Part shown: one piece after another, positions 53,077 to 60,618 of the stretch
How positions within the stretch are numbered: position 1 is the first letter of the stretch
Layout: every line of letters starts with the position of its first letter
From: a virus
Virus record (IMG/VR): IMGVR_UViG_3300025379_000009
Span: 1 to 62,782 of that record
DNA length: 62,782 nucleotides
Direction: 5' to 3' (one strand)
Notes under the pieces: model-generated
Database searches by the model: none
What the model was told of the DNA's origin: nothing
The model's input: only the letters and a program-made list of their open reading frames with translations
Made by a program: the position numbers and the translations under genes

Positions 53077-54524
53077 ATATCCTAGGGATCAGTGCCGGTT
53101 TTCATGACGCTGCTGCTACAGTAATTGATGCTGGCGGCAACATAGTGTATGCTGGTCATGCCGAACGCTATAGTAAAATCAAAAATGATGCCAATCTTAA
53201 TGTAGACATGTTGTTTGATCTAGCACAAGGGCGCCATATTGATCACATTGCTTATTATGAAACACCTTGGAAAAAACAGTTGCGTCAACTGTACTCAGGA
53301 CAAGGCATTGAGTGGAACAAGCTAACTACCCATCAAGTGCTAGATCAACAGCTGGATGGCTTTTTTGATAATGTTCCTGTGTCAACACACAGTCATCATT
53401 TGAGCCACGCGGCTGCTGGTTTCCAAACCAGTAGTTTTGATCGAGCCACGGTGGTCGTGATTGATGCCATTGGCGAATGGGATACCATAACCATTTGGGG
53501 CGCACACTATGTAGATGGCCAAGCTCAGTATGATATCCTATGGCGCCAGCGATATCCTTATAGCCTAGGATTATTCTATACCGCCATCACAGAACGTGTG
53601 GGATTGAGACCCATGGAAGATGAATACATACTGATGGGCATGAGTGCCTATGGCGAAGCTAGGCACACAGATACCATGCAGATCCTGTTGCAGGAAAATC
53701 TACATGTAGGAATCGATCACATGTTCCTGCCCACAGCTAGAGATGTGGATATAGCTGCTAGTGCGCAGGTTATTCTTGAAGAAGAGATATATAAGGTTAT
53801 GCAACGTGCCCGAGCCTTTGGCTGGAGTCGTAATCTTGTATATCAGGGCGGTGTTGCACTCAACTGTTTGGCCAATCGAAACTTAAATGAATATTTTGAA
53901 AATATCTGGATCATGCCTTGCCCTGGTGACGGTGGCAGCAGTCTTGGCGCTGCCGCATTGGCCTACGGAGGCAGGATCAACTGGCAAAATGCGTACCTTG
54001 GCACAAACATCCCAGGAACGTATCCTGTCAGCGCCTGCCTTGATCGTTTACTCAGTGATAGAATCGTCGGTGTCGCTAGCGGTCGGGCCGAGTTTGGACC
54101 CAGAGCCCTGGGAAATAGAAGTCTGCTCGCAGACCCCCGAGGATCAGATATAAAGGATCGTGTAAATGCCATCAAACGTAGACAACAATTTAGACCGTTC
54201 GCTCCCGTTGTTTTGGAGGAGTATGCTAATGAGTATTTTGATATCCCTAGTGGTTTCTGTGACACTAGGTATATGCAGGTCGTCGGTCGTTGCAGGCGTC
54301 CTGATCTATTTCCTGCTATTACCCATGTTGATGGTACCAGTAGGATACAAACTGTACCGCCGGATGATAGCGGAATTAGACAACTCTTAGAGGCCTGGCA
54401 TGCGAAAACCGGTTGTGCTATCCTGCTTAATACTAGCCTTAATATTCGAGGTGAGCCTATGGTTAACGATCGCAGCGACGCTGATAGATTCCAGGATCTT
54501 TACGGTATAACTGTATGCAGTTGA
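53073..54524 (+). CDS. Carbamoyltransferase (NodU/CmcH family)
   Basis: 483 residues. N-terminal MNILGISAGFHDAAATVIDA and HSHHLSHAAAGF supply the ATP/metal site of the Kae1-like domain; YQGGVALNCLANR (near 260) is the third conserved motif; the C-terminal domain has ASGRAEFGPRALGNRSLLAD (near 338) and LLNTSLNIRGEPMVN. Enzymes of this family move a carbamoyl group from carbamoyl phosphate to a sugar or antibiotic hydroxyl. It is shorter than most (about 560) but no motif is missing. Glu codons are 12 GAA:2 GAG up to about 53900 and 0:6 afterwards, which coincides with +1-frame ORFs. Confidence 0.93.
   Translation: MNILGISAGFHDAAATVIDAGGNIVYAGHAERYSKIKNDANLNVDMLFDLAQGRHIDHIAYYETPWKKQLRQLYSGQGIEWNKLTTHQVLDQQLDGFFDNVPVSTHSHHLSHAAAGFQTSSFDRATVVVIDAIGEWDTITIWGAHYVDGQAQYDILWRQRYPYSLGLFYTAITERVGLRPMEDEYILMGMSAYGEARHTDTMQILLQENLHVGIDHMFLPTARDVDIAASAQVILEEEIYKVMQRARAFGWSRNLVYQGGVALNCLANRNLNEYFENIWIMPCPGDGGSSLGAAALAYGGRINWQNAYLGTNIPGTYPVSACLDRLLSDRIVGVASGRAEFGPRALGNRSLLADPRGSDIKDRVNAIKRRQQFRPFAPVVLEEYANEYFDIPSGFCDTRYMQVVGRCRRPDLFPAITHVDGTSRIQTVPPDDSGIRQLLEAWHAKTGCAILLNTSLNIRGEPMVNDRSDADRFQDLYGITVCS
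53887..54153 (+). CDS. Possible overprinted exported peptide inside the carbamoyltransferase
   Basis: 88 residues, +1 frame, starting directly after an in-frame stop. The first 28 residues (MNILKISGSCLALVTVAAVL) look like a signal peptide. No clear Shine-Dalgarno precedes it and the C-terminal part is simply the shifted reading of the conserved catalytic motif, so it may be a shadow ORF. It is listed because it ends 12 nt before the next ORF in the same frame and host codon use is already shifted. Confidence 0.2.
   Translation: MNILKISGSCLALVTVAAVLALPHWPTEAGSTGKMRTLAQTSQERILSAPALIVYSVIESSVSLAVGPSLDPEPWEIEVCSQTPEDQI
54229..54390 (+). CDS. Candidate overprinted two-TM small membrane protein inside the carbamoyltransferase
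   Basis: 53 residues from ATG 54229, which lies 7 nt after GGAGGAG (54215-54221), the strongest ribosome site in the region. In-frame starts at 54166 (74 residues, AAAGGA 8 nt upstream) and 54223 are alternatives. Two TM segments (MSILISLVVSVTLGI and VAGVLIYFLLLPMLMVPVGY) are separated by a short basic turn and followed by KLYRRMIAELDNS. Size and layout suit a holin-like or other small phage membrane protein. Host Glu codons over the overlap are all GAG. Confidence 0.45.
   Translation: MSILISLVVSVTLGICRSSVVAGVLIYFLLLPMLMVPVGYKLYRRMIAELDNS
54400..54510 (+). CDS. Candidate overprinted small hydrophobic peptide (36 residues)
   Basis: ATG 54400 to TAA 54508-54510, in the same +1 frame and 9 nt after the previous ORF's stop. 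AGAGG (54389-54393) is 6 nt upstream. The product, MRKPVVLSCLILALIFEVSL plus 16 more residues, is one membrane span with a basic N-terminus. Tandem arrangement with the preceding two-TM ORF looks like a mini-cassette. Confidence 0.35.
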   Translation: MRKPVVLSCLILALIFEVSLWLTIAATLIDSRIFTV

Positions 54525-54525
54525 G

Positions 54526-54807
54526 CTAGATCCAACCAGCGGCCCTACTAAATCCAGCAATGTTCATCACGCAGAAATAACTGCACAAGACTACAGTCCA
54601 GGGGCTGTGTCGACGATAACCGGTATAGATGCTGATCAAACTGCCCAGGAAGTAGCCGGGATAGATATATTCCATGTGTGGTGCTCGGGCTGTGATAGCC
54701 AAGCTGAGACTGGCTATCATGGTCAGTATGGTACTGGCTAGATCCAGCCAGAACACATGCGGACTACGCTGATGACTTTCTTTGAAAAATCTTACTATGG
54801 CCCGCAC
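54526..54807 (-). CDS. Small integral membrane protein
   Basis: 93 residues with a basic N-terminus (MRAIVRFFKESHQRSPHVFW), then three hydrophobic segments (ASTILTMIASLSLAI, YFLGSLISIYTGY, WTVVLCSYFCVMNIAGF). I recall the same RFF-ESHQRSP start in T4-like marine phage membrane proteins. No function is known. It follows the amidinotransferase by 10 nt and is convergent with the carbamoyltransferase (1-nt gap). Confidence 0.75.
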   Translation of the reverse strand: MRAIVRFFKESHQRSPHVFWLDLASTILTMIASLSLAITARAPHMEYIYPGYFLGSLISIYTGYRRHSPWTVVLCSYFCVMNIAGFSRAAGWI

Positions 54808-54817
54808 TGTTTTGAGA

Positions 54818-55837
54818 TCAAAGATAAGTTTCTAATCCGCCGCTGCGGCGCAGATCCTGTGTACAACACGAAATGCCACCGTCCCAGAAATAGCTATGAC
54901 GCAGTTCGCTGATGATGGGATTGATTCTATGTCGTTTGCAAAAATCAAATACATTTTTATTGTAGGCGCTAAAAATCACATTTTCTTCGTCCAACACCAG
55001 GCAGTTGACATCAAATACTGTTTCGGCCACAAAGCCGGTCCATTTGTTCAGATAGGTATCCACAAAGGTGGTAAACTCAGGAGTAGGTGTTTGCCCCTGC
55101 ACATACCAGGCACCGGGACTTTCTTCATACTTGAACTTGCCCACTTCCATAGCAGCCCAGATACTGCTATCCCAGATCTTCAACACTTCCCAACCAGGAA
55201 AGTCTTCTGCTAGATGCAGATGCATGTCGTGTTTGCTTGAAAGAATTACTCCGGGTTTGAGTATGGCAAACACAGCATCCCCATGACCGTCGGTCACAGC
55301 TTCATGTATTCTGTACTCTGGACCCAAGCAGTTGTCTACGATCCAGCGTGTTTGATCAGGACGCAAAAAATCACTGTTGTCAAAAAACACATCGCGTCCT
55401 ACACGCACGATGCACGATGCACTTGCACCATTTAATATGCAGCCAGGATCCCAATCAGCACCGTGTGGATTGACCACTTGATCGGCATAGTCCTTGCAAA
55501 TATCGTCCAGTTCTTTCATGGGAAGTACCCGTAGGAGTTTTTGTCCTAAACTGATTTGCCAATCTCGAGGAGTAAGAGGAGGTAATGGAGCACCTTGTCC
55601 TGCTAACTGACTCTGTTGAAATTGATGTCGATCCATCAGATTAGGTCTACGCACCCGAGCACCATAGATTTCAATAGTACGCTGTAGATTATCTAGATCT
55701 TCGGCAGTTTCATTTAGGATCTGTTGCAGTTGATTGCGTACCTGCGCATTGTCAATAAAGTCAAAGTAGTCCGGTGTGTAGGCACGCCCCACTATGACTT
55801 CTTCAAGTGGTTGCCAGGATGTATAGCTGTTGATCAT
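54818..55837 (-). CDS. Amidinotransferase-like enzyme
   Basis: 339 residues of the guanidine-modifying (arginine deiminase/GATM) superfamily. Y-T-S-W-PLEEVIVGRA opens the fold; acid groups in VVNPHGADWDPG, the catalytic His in TDGHGDAVFAI near 183, and the C-terminal nucleophile in GGISCCTQDLRR (C325 before Thr) follow in the usual order. Such enzymes move an amidino group from arginine to an amine. In this cluster it could add an amidino group to an amino sugar made by the DegT enzyme, which is inference. It overlaps the next upstream gene by 4 nt. Confidence 0.85.
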   Translation of the reverse strand: MINSYTSWQPLEEVIVGRAYTPDYFDFIDNAQVRNQLQQILNETAEDLDNLQRTIEIYGARVRRPNLMDRHQFQQSQLAGQGAPLPPLTPRDWQISLGQKLLRVLPMKELDDICKDYADQVVNPHGADWDPGCILNGASASCIVRVGRDVFFDNSDFLRPDQTRWIVDNCLGPEYRIHEAVTDGHGDAVFAILKPGVILSSKHDMHLHLAEDFPGWEVLKIWDSSIWAAMEVGKFKYEESPGAWYVQGQTPTPEFTTFVDTYLNKWTGFVAETVFDVNCLVLDEENVIFSAYNKNVFDFCKRHRINPIISELRHSYFWDGGISCCTQDLRRSGGLETYL

Positions 55838-56910
55838 TGTAGTCTTTCAATAAGGGTATTTAATCTGTCAGCCTTGCTGTCACAGAATAACTGTTGGTTA
55901 TGTTCTAGATCTTCTCTGCACGATTCAAACCAGACCTGCATATCTTGGGCCTGTAATTTTTCAATAGTTTTGGCAATACTGAGCCAGCGCTCGGTAGGAT
56001 CCTTTATCAAGTCGTAAGAATTATCTATAGCATGATCAAAGGTACGATACCCCATGTCGCGCAGAAGTTGTAAGCTGCCCGGCGGTGCTATCAATACAAA
56101 TGGATGTCCGTGCTTGATACACTTGAAAGTTTTTTCGGTCAGGAAAGTGCCATTTGAATTTTCAATATCAATAAAAGTCTCCAACACTATGCTACAATAG
56201 GACTCAGTAAAATGTTTTGGAACCAGAATCGAATGGTTGTTATGACTATCGCTGTCCATGTCATCGCAAGTGTAAGGCCCGGCCGATATGAATTGATCCA
56301 GGTGATAGTTAAAAATTTTGCCTAGCTCAATGGGATTATCAACTTCCTTGTCCTGACCTAGATCCAACAGTGTATTGTAGCTCCATTGACTATGATCTAA
56401 CAGCCCGCGCAATTTTAAATCAGTCATGACTGTGGCTCTCCACCATTTGTGTGTACGACTCAGTGCTGTAAACTCAAATGGTCTGGGACGATTATGGATT
56501 TCCAATGGTTGGGTGGATCTATTGCCTAACCAGTACCGCATTTCGTGATCATTAAAATAGCAACAACGATCCAATTGATCGGCCAAGGTATTGGCACTGA
56601 CCAGTCTGTAACAATCTATATTTCGTGAATGTTGCCTACAACGATCGTCTAGACGCTGTCGGATGAAACCTGGATGATCACCCTCGTGATAGTAGAATAT
56701 AATTCTAAGATCGCGGTCGAATACCGCATCTGGTATGGCAGCGATGTAATCATATTTGTGGTCAAACGTATCAAAGGTAACAAAATATGGAGTACCGGGC
56801 ATGCTATTCTGTATGGACTGTATTTCGTAAGGTATAGAGTGAGCATCCATGGCATTCATCAACATACGTCTTGGCATCGATCCTGGATGAATAGCGAATT
56901 TAAAAGTCAT
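55834..56910 (-). CDS. Exostosin/fucosyltransferase-like protein, paralogue 2
   Basis: 358 residues from ATG 56910 (MTFKFAIHPGSM); the ORF can be extended to 56949 but AGGAA precedes the internal ATG and the overlap is smaller. The C-terminal motif set FLTEKTFKCIKHGHPFVLIA then LLRDMGYRTFDHAIDNSYD matches paralogues at 44575 and 56900. The N-terminal half is unrelated between them and probably sets specificity. Confidence 0.68.
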   Translation of the reverse strand: MTFKFAIHPGSMPRRMLMNAMDAHSIPYEIQSIQNSMPGTPYFVTFDTFDHKYDYIAAIPDAVFDRDLRIIFYYHEGDHPGFIRQRLDDRCRQHSRNIDCYRLVSANTLADQLDRCCYFNDHEMRYWLGNRSTQPLEIHNRPRPFEFTALSRTHKWWRATVMTDLKLRGLLDHSQWSYNTLLDLGQDKEVDNPIELGKIFNYHLDQFISAGPYTCDDMDSDSHNNHSILVPKHFTESYCSIVLETFIDIENSNGTFLTEKTFKCIKHGHPFVLIAPPGSLQLLRDMGYRTFDHAIDNSYDLIKDPTERWLSIAKTIEKLQAQDMQVWFESCREDLEHNQQLFCDSKADRLNTLIERLQ

Positions 56911-57976
56911 GCAACATTCCTGTGAGTTCTTTCCATAATACACGTTCAAAAGAGCCAGAATAAAAATGTACGTAATTGTGTTCGACTATGGGTACACAAA
57001 GATCGTGTATGTGTTGGCGGTCGTGTTGATTCAATGAATCCAACTCTTTTAGTAGTTGTGTGACCTTTTCTACACGGCGTACAGGATCTGTTTCGTTGTC
57101 GTAGCTTTCATCCCAGATTCCACCAAAGGTTTGGAATCCATAACTCTTTAAATATTCCAGACTACCGGCTGCAGCCACCAGAATAAATGGCATTTCTAAT
57201 GCCATGGCCTTGAATGTTTTTTCTGTCAGATGTTGCCTACGGCCATAGTATACTGTTTCTGTAGCTACATACACTAGACTATCACTGGCCTCCTGCCAGT
57301 TGCCGAGTTGATATGAACTCATCTCCTGCTGAGCTTCTCCCGCAAAATATCTTGGCAACTCAACCTGAGAAAACACATCCTTTATGTCCGGGTATGTGTT
57401 GGCATGACCTGCGGCGATTTCGAGAATGTTTTCGCCTGAGTATGGGCAAATCCTGGGTGCGCTGATATAATTGTGTTGTAGTTGCTGTTTAAATACATTG
57501 TAAAGAAACAGCACACGATGATCTCGCATGCCAGATACAATACGATTTGGACTCATAAAAGTCTTGCCAGGGGAACGGCGTTTGGCACGAGGAATCAGAA
57601 AGCTACGATCATATCCTCTGAACCAGTCTAAAGCTGCCCAGCCATGAAAGAAGTAGTAGTGGGCAGTAAATCCATAAGTATCACAGGCCTGCTCAACAAA
57701 TTCACTGTTCTGTTCGCTGGTTATTAGGTGACGTTGTCCCTTGGGGAAGTTGATAACAAACTGAGATAGTGTTGGATCTGTGGTATTTTTATGTAGCGGT
57801 TCCTGATCCCAAAACAGATACCTGACAGTATCATGCCCATGATCCACTGCCGGTTCCGCACACAAATCTTCAAAACTCACTGAGCCAAATGGATCAAACC
57901 AGTGCATGGCTCCACGAGGATTTGCTTGTATTTGAGGCAAGAATGTGTTATAATAAATTTCGTCGATTCTGATCAT
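56900..57976 (-). CDS. Exostosin/fucosyltransferase-like protein, paralogue 3
   Basis: 358 residues. HLTEKTFKAMALEMPFILVA then LKSYGFQTFGGIWDESYDNE carries the same motifs as the two paralogues. LFWDQEPLHKNT near 50 may bind the donor. The start codon CAT at 57974-57976 shares CATG with the start of the divergent gene at 57975, so the leader lies entirely inside the neighbouring coding sequence. Confidence 0.7.
   Translation of the reverse strand: MIRIDEIYYNTFLPQIQANPRGAMHWFDPFGSVSFEDLCAEPAVDHGHDTVRYLFWDQEPLHKNTTDPTLSQFVINFPKGQRHLITSEQNSEFVEQACDTYGFTAHYYFFHGWAALDWFRGYDRSFLIPRAKRRSPGKTFMSPNRIVSGMRDHRVLFLYNVFKQQLQHNYISAPRICPYSGENILEIAAGHANTYPDIKDVFSQVELPRYFAGEAQQEMSSYQLGNWQEASDSLVYVATETVYYGRRQHLTEKTFKAMALEMPFILVAAAGSLEYLKSYGFQTFGGIWDESYDNETDPVRRVEKVTQLLKELDSLNQHDRQHIHDLCVPIVEHNYVHFYSGSFERVLWKELTGMLHDF
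57926..57954 (+). promoter_or_regulatory. Sigma70-type promoter for the gene at 57975
   Basis: TTGTAT (57926-57931), 17-bp spacer, TATAAT (57949-57954), 20 nt before ATG 57975. It lies within the coding sequence of the divergent gene at 56900-57976. No equally good promoter was seen for the other direction. Confidence 0.65.
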
Positions 57977-59576
57977 GTTTGATATATTTTATTCCGGACC
58001 CAAACCCAACTTGTTTGCTCACGAGCGATGGGCTCGTGATCTGGATCAGGCTAAGGAATTGAGTCGTACTAGATACTTTTGGTGGGTCAACTATTTAACT
58101 GACTATCGGGGCTTTGATTTTTTATGGGAACCTGTGCCCTGGGAGAGTCATCAACGACATGTATGGCCCAGCCAACACCAGCAGAATGGTGGCACCGAAC
58201 TGGTTCCCACAGCTGGTTATACCGATACCAATTACAACCATCCAATACTGAAACGCAAGGAATCTGTCGCAGTACTAGGCATAGACCACGGCGAAGGTGT
58301 TGATGTGGCCTGTGAGCACACAGTACGCTATGTAAGCGACTATTTAGGAACTCTACGTCGCCTGTTGAGCAAGACTTCGTCAGAGTATGCCTGGGTAGTT
58401 AGTAGTGTATGCGACTATACCTATTTCAACTTTACTTGGCATCCCAGCGAATGGCAACAGAGCATGCTACATGTGTTTGCATCTGATCGACAAAGGTTTG
58501 GTGACACCTTTTATGTACATGTACCCACATTCTTAGAACGTAGCCAAGACATCAAGTTACTGGAATGGTATGATGGACTTAACTTCGTAGAGAATATCAT
58601 GGTACCACGTAAGCCCATGCCAGTGGTTGAACATGCACACGATACTCATGTGGCCGCTATACAGGAGCACGAGTTTGTCACACCATTGGTCATGTTCAGC
58701 ACCGGTGGTAGTACTGTGTTTGAACCCACAGTGAGCTTGTGGCAAGAACGTACTAAAACTGTGGTGCCACTCACACGTGGTGCTGGAGTTACAGTAGTAC
58801 CTAGAGAAGCCAAAACGCATCTACGTCGGCAGATTTACGATTATCCTTACATTGACAAGAGCTATGCACGTGGACAGGAACCACCACTAGACATTGTGTT
58901 TATTGACAACGGTGAACCAGGTGCTGATCAGAACTGGGCATTTCTAAATGTAACTACTCAAAACAGCAACAATCGTATACATCGTAGCTCAGGAGTCACA
59001 GGACGTGTGGCAGCCTATCAAGCAGCTGCCAGGCTCAGCACCACACCTTGGTTTTTTGCTGTATTTGCCAAGTTGCGTGTAGAAGGTACATTTGACTGGA
59101 CCTGGCAACCTGATAGATTGCAGGAACCCAAGCACTATATCTTCCATGCACGCAATCCCATCAACGGTCTAACCTATGGTCATCAGGCCATGATTGCTTA
59201 CAATCGTCGTTTGGTCTTGGCCAACCCCGGTGTGGGACTAGACTTTACTCTAGATGATGCACACGAAGTGGTGCCGATCCTGAGCGGAACAGCCTACTAC
59301 AATGACACACCCTGGATGACCTGGCGTACAGCATTCCGTGAAGTGTTGAAATTAAAAGCTAGTCTGCCCGATATAGAAAATGAATCGCGGTTACGTGAGT
59401 GGCTTACTGATTCTGGAGCGGTAAAAAACAGTGAATGGAGTGTGTGCGGTGCAGAAGATGCTGTGGAATACTACGATGCTGTTGGCGGTGATTTTGATGC
59501 CTTGAAAAAAAGTTATGACTGGGCTTGGTTGTCTAGCTACGCACTGATAAAGCGCAATCTAGTACCGAATCAATAA
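57975..59576 (+). CDS. Large phage glycosyltransferase-like protein, possibly two-domain
   Basis: 533 residues. The N-terminal half begins MFDIFYSGPKPNLFAHERWA and contains RYFWWVNYLTDYRGFDFLWE. The C-terminal half (from about 305: LDIVFIDNGEPGADQNWAFL, TTPWFFAVFAKLRV, FHARNPINGLTYGHQAMIAY) is a paralogue of the protein at 42247. The two halves look like a duplicated or composite GT-A-like fold. It stands alone on the plus strand and its last 44 nt overlap the aminotransferase gene tail to tail. Confidence 0.65.
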   Translation: MFDIFYSGPKPNLFAHERWARDLDQAKELSRTRYFWWVNYLTDYRGFDFLWEPVPWESHQRHVWPSQHQQNGGTELVPTAGYTDTNYNHPILKRKESVAVLGIDHGEGVDVACEHTVRYVSDYLGTLRRLLSKTSSEYAWVVSSVCDYTYFNFTWHPSEWQQSMLHVFASDRQRFGDTFYVHVPTFLERSQDIKLLEWYDGLNFVENIMVPRKPMPVVEHAHDTHVAAIQEHEFVTPLVMFSTGGSTVFEPTVSLWQERTKTVVPLTRGAGVTVVPREAKTHLRRQIYDYPYIDKSYARGQEPPLDIVFIDNGEPGADQNWAFLNVTTQNSNNRIHRSSGVTGRVAAYQAAARLSTTPWFFAVFAKLRVEGTFDWTWQPDRLQEPKHYIFHARNPINGLTYGHQAMIAYNRRLVLANPGVGLDFTLDDAHEVVPILSGTAYYNDTPWMTWRTAFREVLKLKASLPDIENESRLREWLTDSGAVKNSEWSVCGAEDAVEYYDAVGGDFDALKKSYDWAWLSSYALIKRNLVPNQ

Positions 59577-60618
59577 TATATTCTACTTCCAAGTCACTTA
59601 GTTCAGGATACAGTGGAAGGCTCAGTACACGTCGGCTTAGACTGCTTGCCACACTGAGAATATCAGGTCCGTGATAGTCTGCATAAGCAGTCAGCTCATG
59701 CAAGGGCTCGCGGTAGTGTACACGAGTTTCAATGCCTTTGATTTCTAAATTTCTTGCTAGGATATCACGCGAATCCACGTCAATCACAAACTTGTGGTAA
59801 GCGTGTGTTTCAAAATTCTGTGCGGTGATCAAGCTACGGATGCCGGTATTTTTCAAGCGTCCTAACCAGTACAGGCAGATGTTTCTGCGCCGTTCTTGCC
59901 AGGCATCAATGTGTTGGGTCTTGATCATCATCTGTGCGCAGTCTACTTCACTCATTCGACTGTTGGTGCCTATATTGGTATGACGAGGTTTGCCATTGTT
60001 GATCCATTCTCTAGCATATTCCAACAGATCTATGTCATCGGTTACTACAGCACCGCCATTGCCGTAGGCATTGAGATTCTTCATGGGATCAAAGCTGATA
60101 GCTGTGGCATTGCCTACTCTGTTGCACTTGTTACTGAGCCAGTGCTGTGCACCATCTTCAATCACAAGGTCAGTGCCCCAGAAGCGATCGGCATTGACCG
60201 CAGCACCGTATAGGCCAACCAACACAGTGGCCTGTATGCTAAGATCCTGTGGTACCTTGTCTTTGTTTAGTATGCCATTGGCATCGGTGTCGCAAATCCA
60301 TAGGTCCCAACCAGCACGCATGAATGCATTGGCTGTGGCCACATAGGTCATACTGGGTAAGACTACTCTAGGCGGACGTACACTGCTTTGTAAGCGATAG
60401 TATTCGGCAATGATTTCCAAGGCCTGACTACCCGAGTGACAGGTCACAGCATACTTTGAATGATTCTTACGGGCCAACCAGTTTTCAAACTCAGCGGTGT
60501 AGTTACCGCCCATGAGTTGACCCGAACGTAGCACTTCATCTGTGACATCCAAGATTTCGCTACGTAGATTGTTATACTGCTTTTTTAATCCCGTAAATGG
60601 AATTCTTAAGCCATTCAT
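59533..60618 (-). CDS. DegT/DnrJ/EryC1-type aminotransferase
   Basis: 361 residues from ATG 60618 (MNGLRIPFTGLKKQYNNLRS), with AAGGA upstream; an in-frame ATG at 60681 is inside the preceding gene. PLP fold motifs: CHSGSQALEIIAEYY (near 60), VLPSMTYVATANAFMRAG, VIEDGAQHW (Asp for PLP), and SFDPMKNLNAYGNGGAVV with the Schiff-base Lys near 200. The C-terminal YHKFVIDVDSRDIL and THVHYREPLHELTAY-like segments are typical. It makes an amino sugar from a keto sugar nucleotide. It overlaps the epimerase gene by 47 nt. Confidence 0.93.
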   Translation of the reverse strand: MNGLRIPFTGLKKQYNNLRSEILDVTDEVLRSGQLMGGNYTAEFENWLARKNHSKYAVTCHSGSQALEIIAEYYRLQSSVRPPRVVLPSMTYVATANAFMRAGWDLWICDTDANGILNKDKVPQDLSIQATVLVGLYGAAVNADRFWGTDLVIEDGAQHWLSNKCNRVGNATAISFDPMKNLNAYGNGGAVVTDDIDLLEYAREWINNGKPRHTNIGTNSRMSEVDCAQMMIKTQHIDAWQERRRNICLYWLGRLKNTGIRSLITAQNFETHAYHKFVIDVDSRDILARNLEIKGIETRVHYREPLHELTAYADYHGPDILSVASSLSRRVLSLPLYPELSDLEVEYIIDSVLDCALSVRS

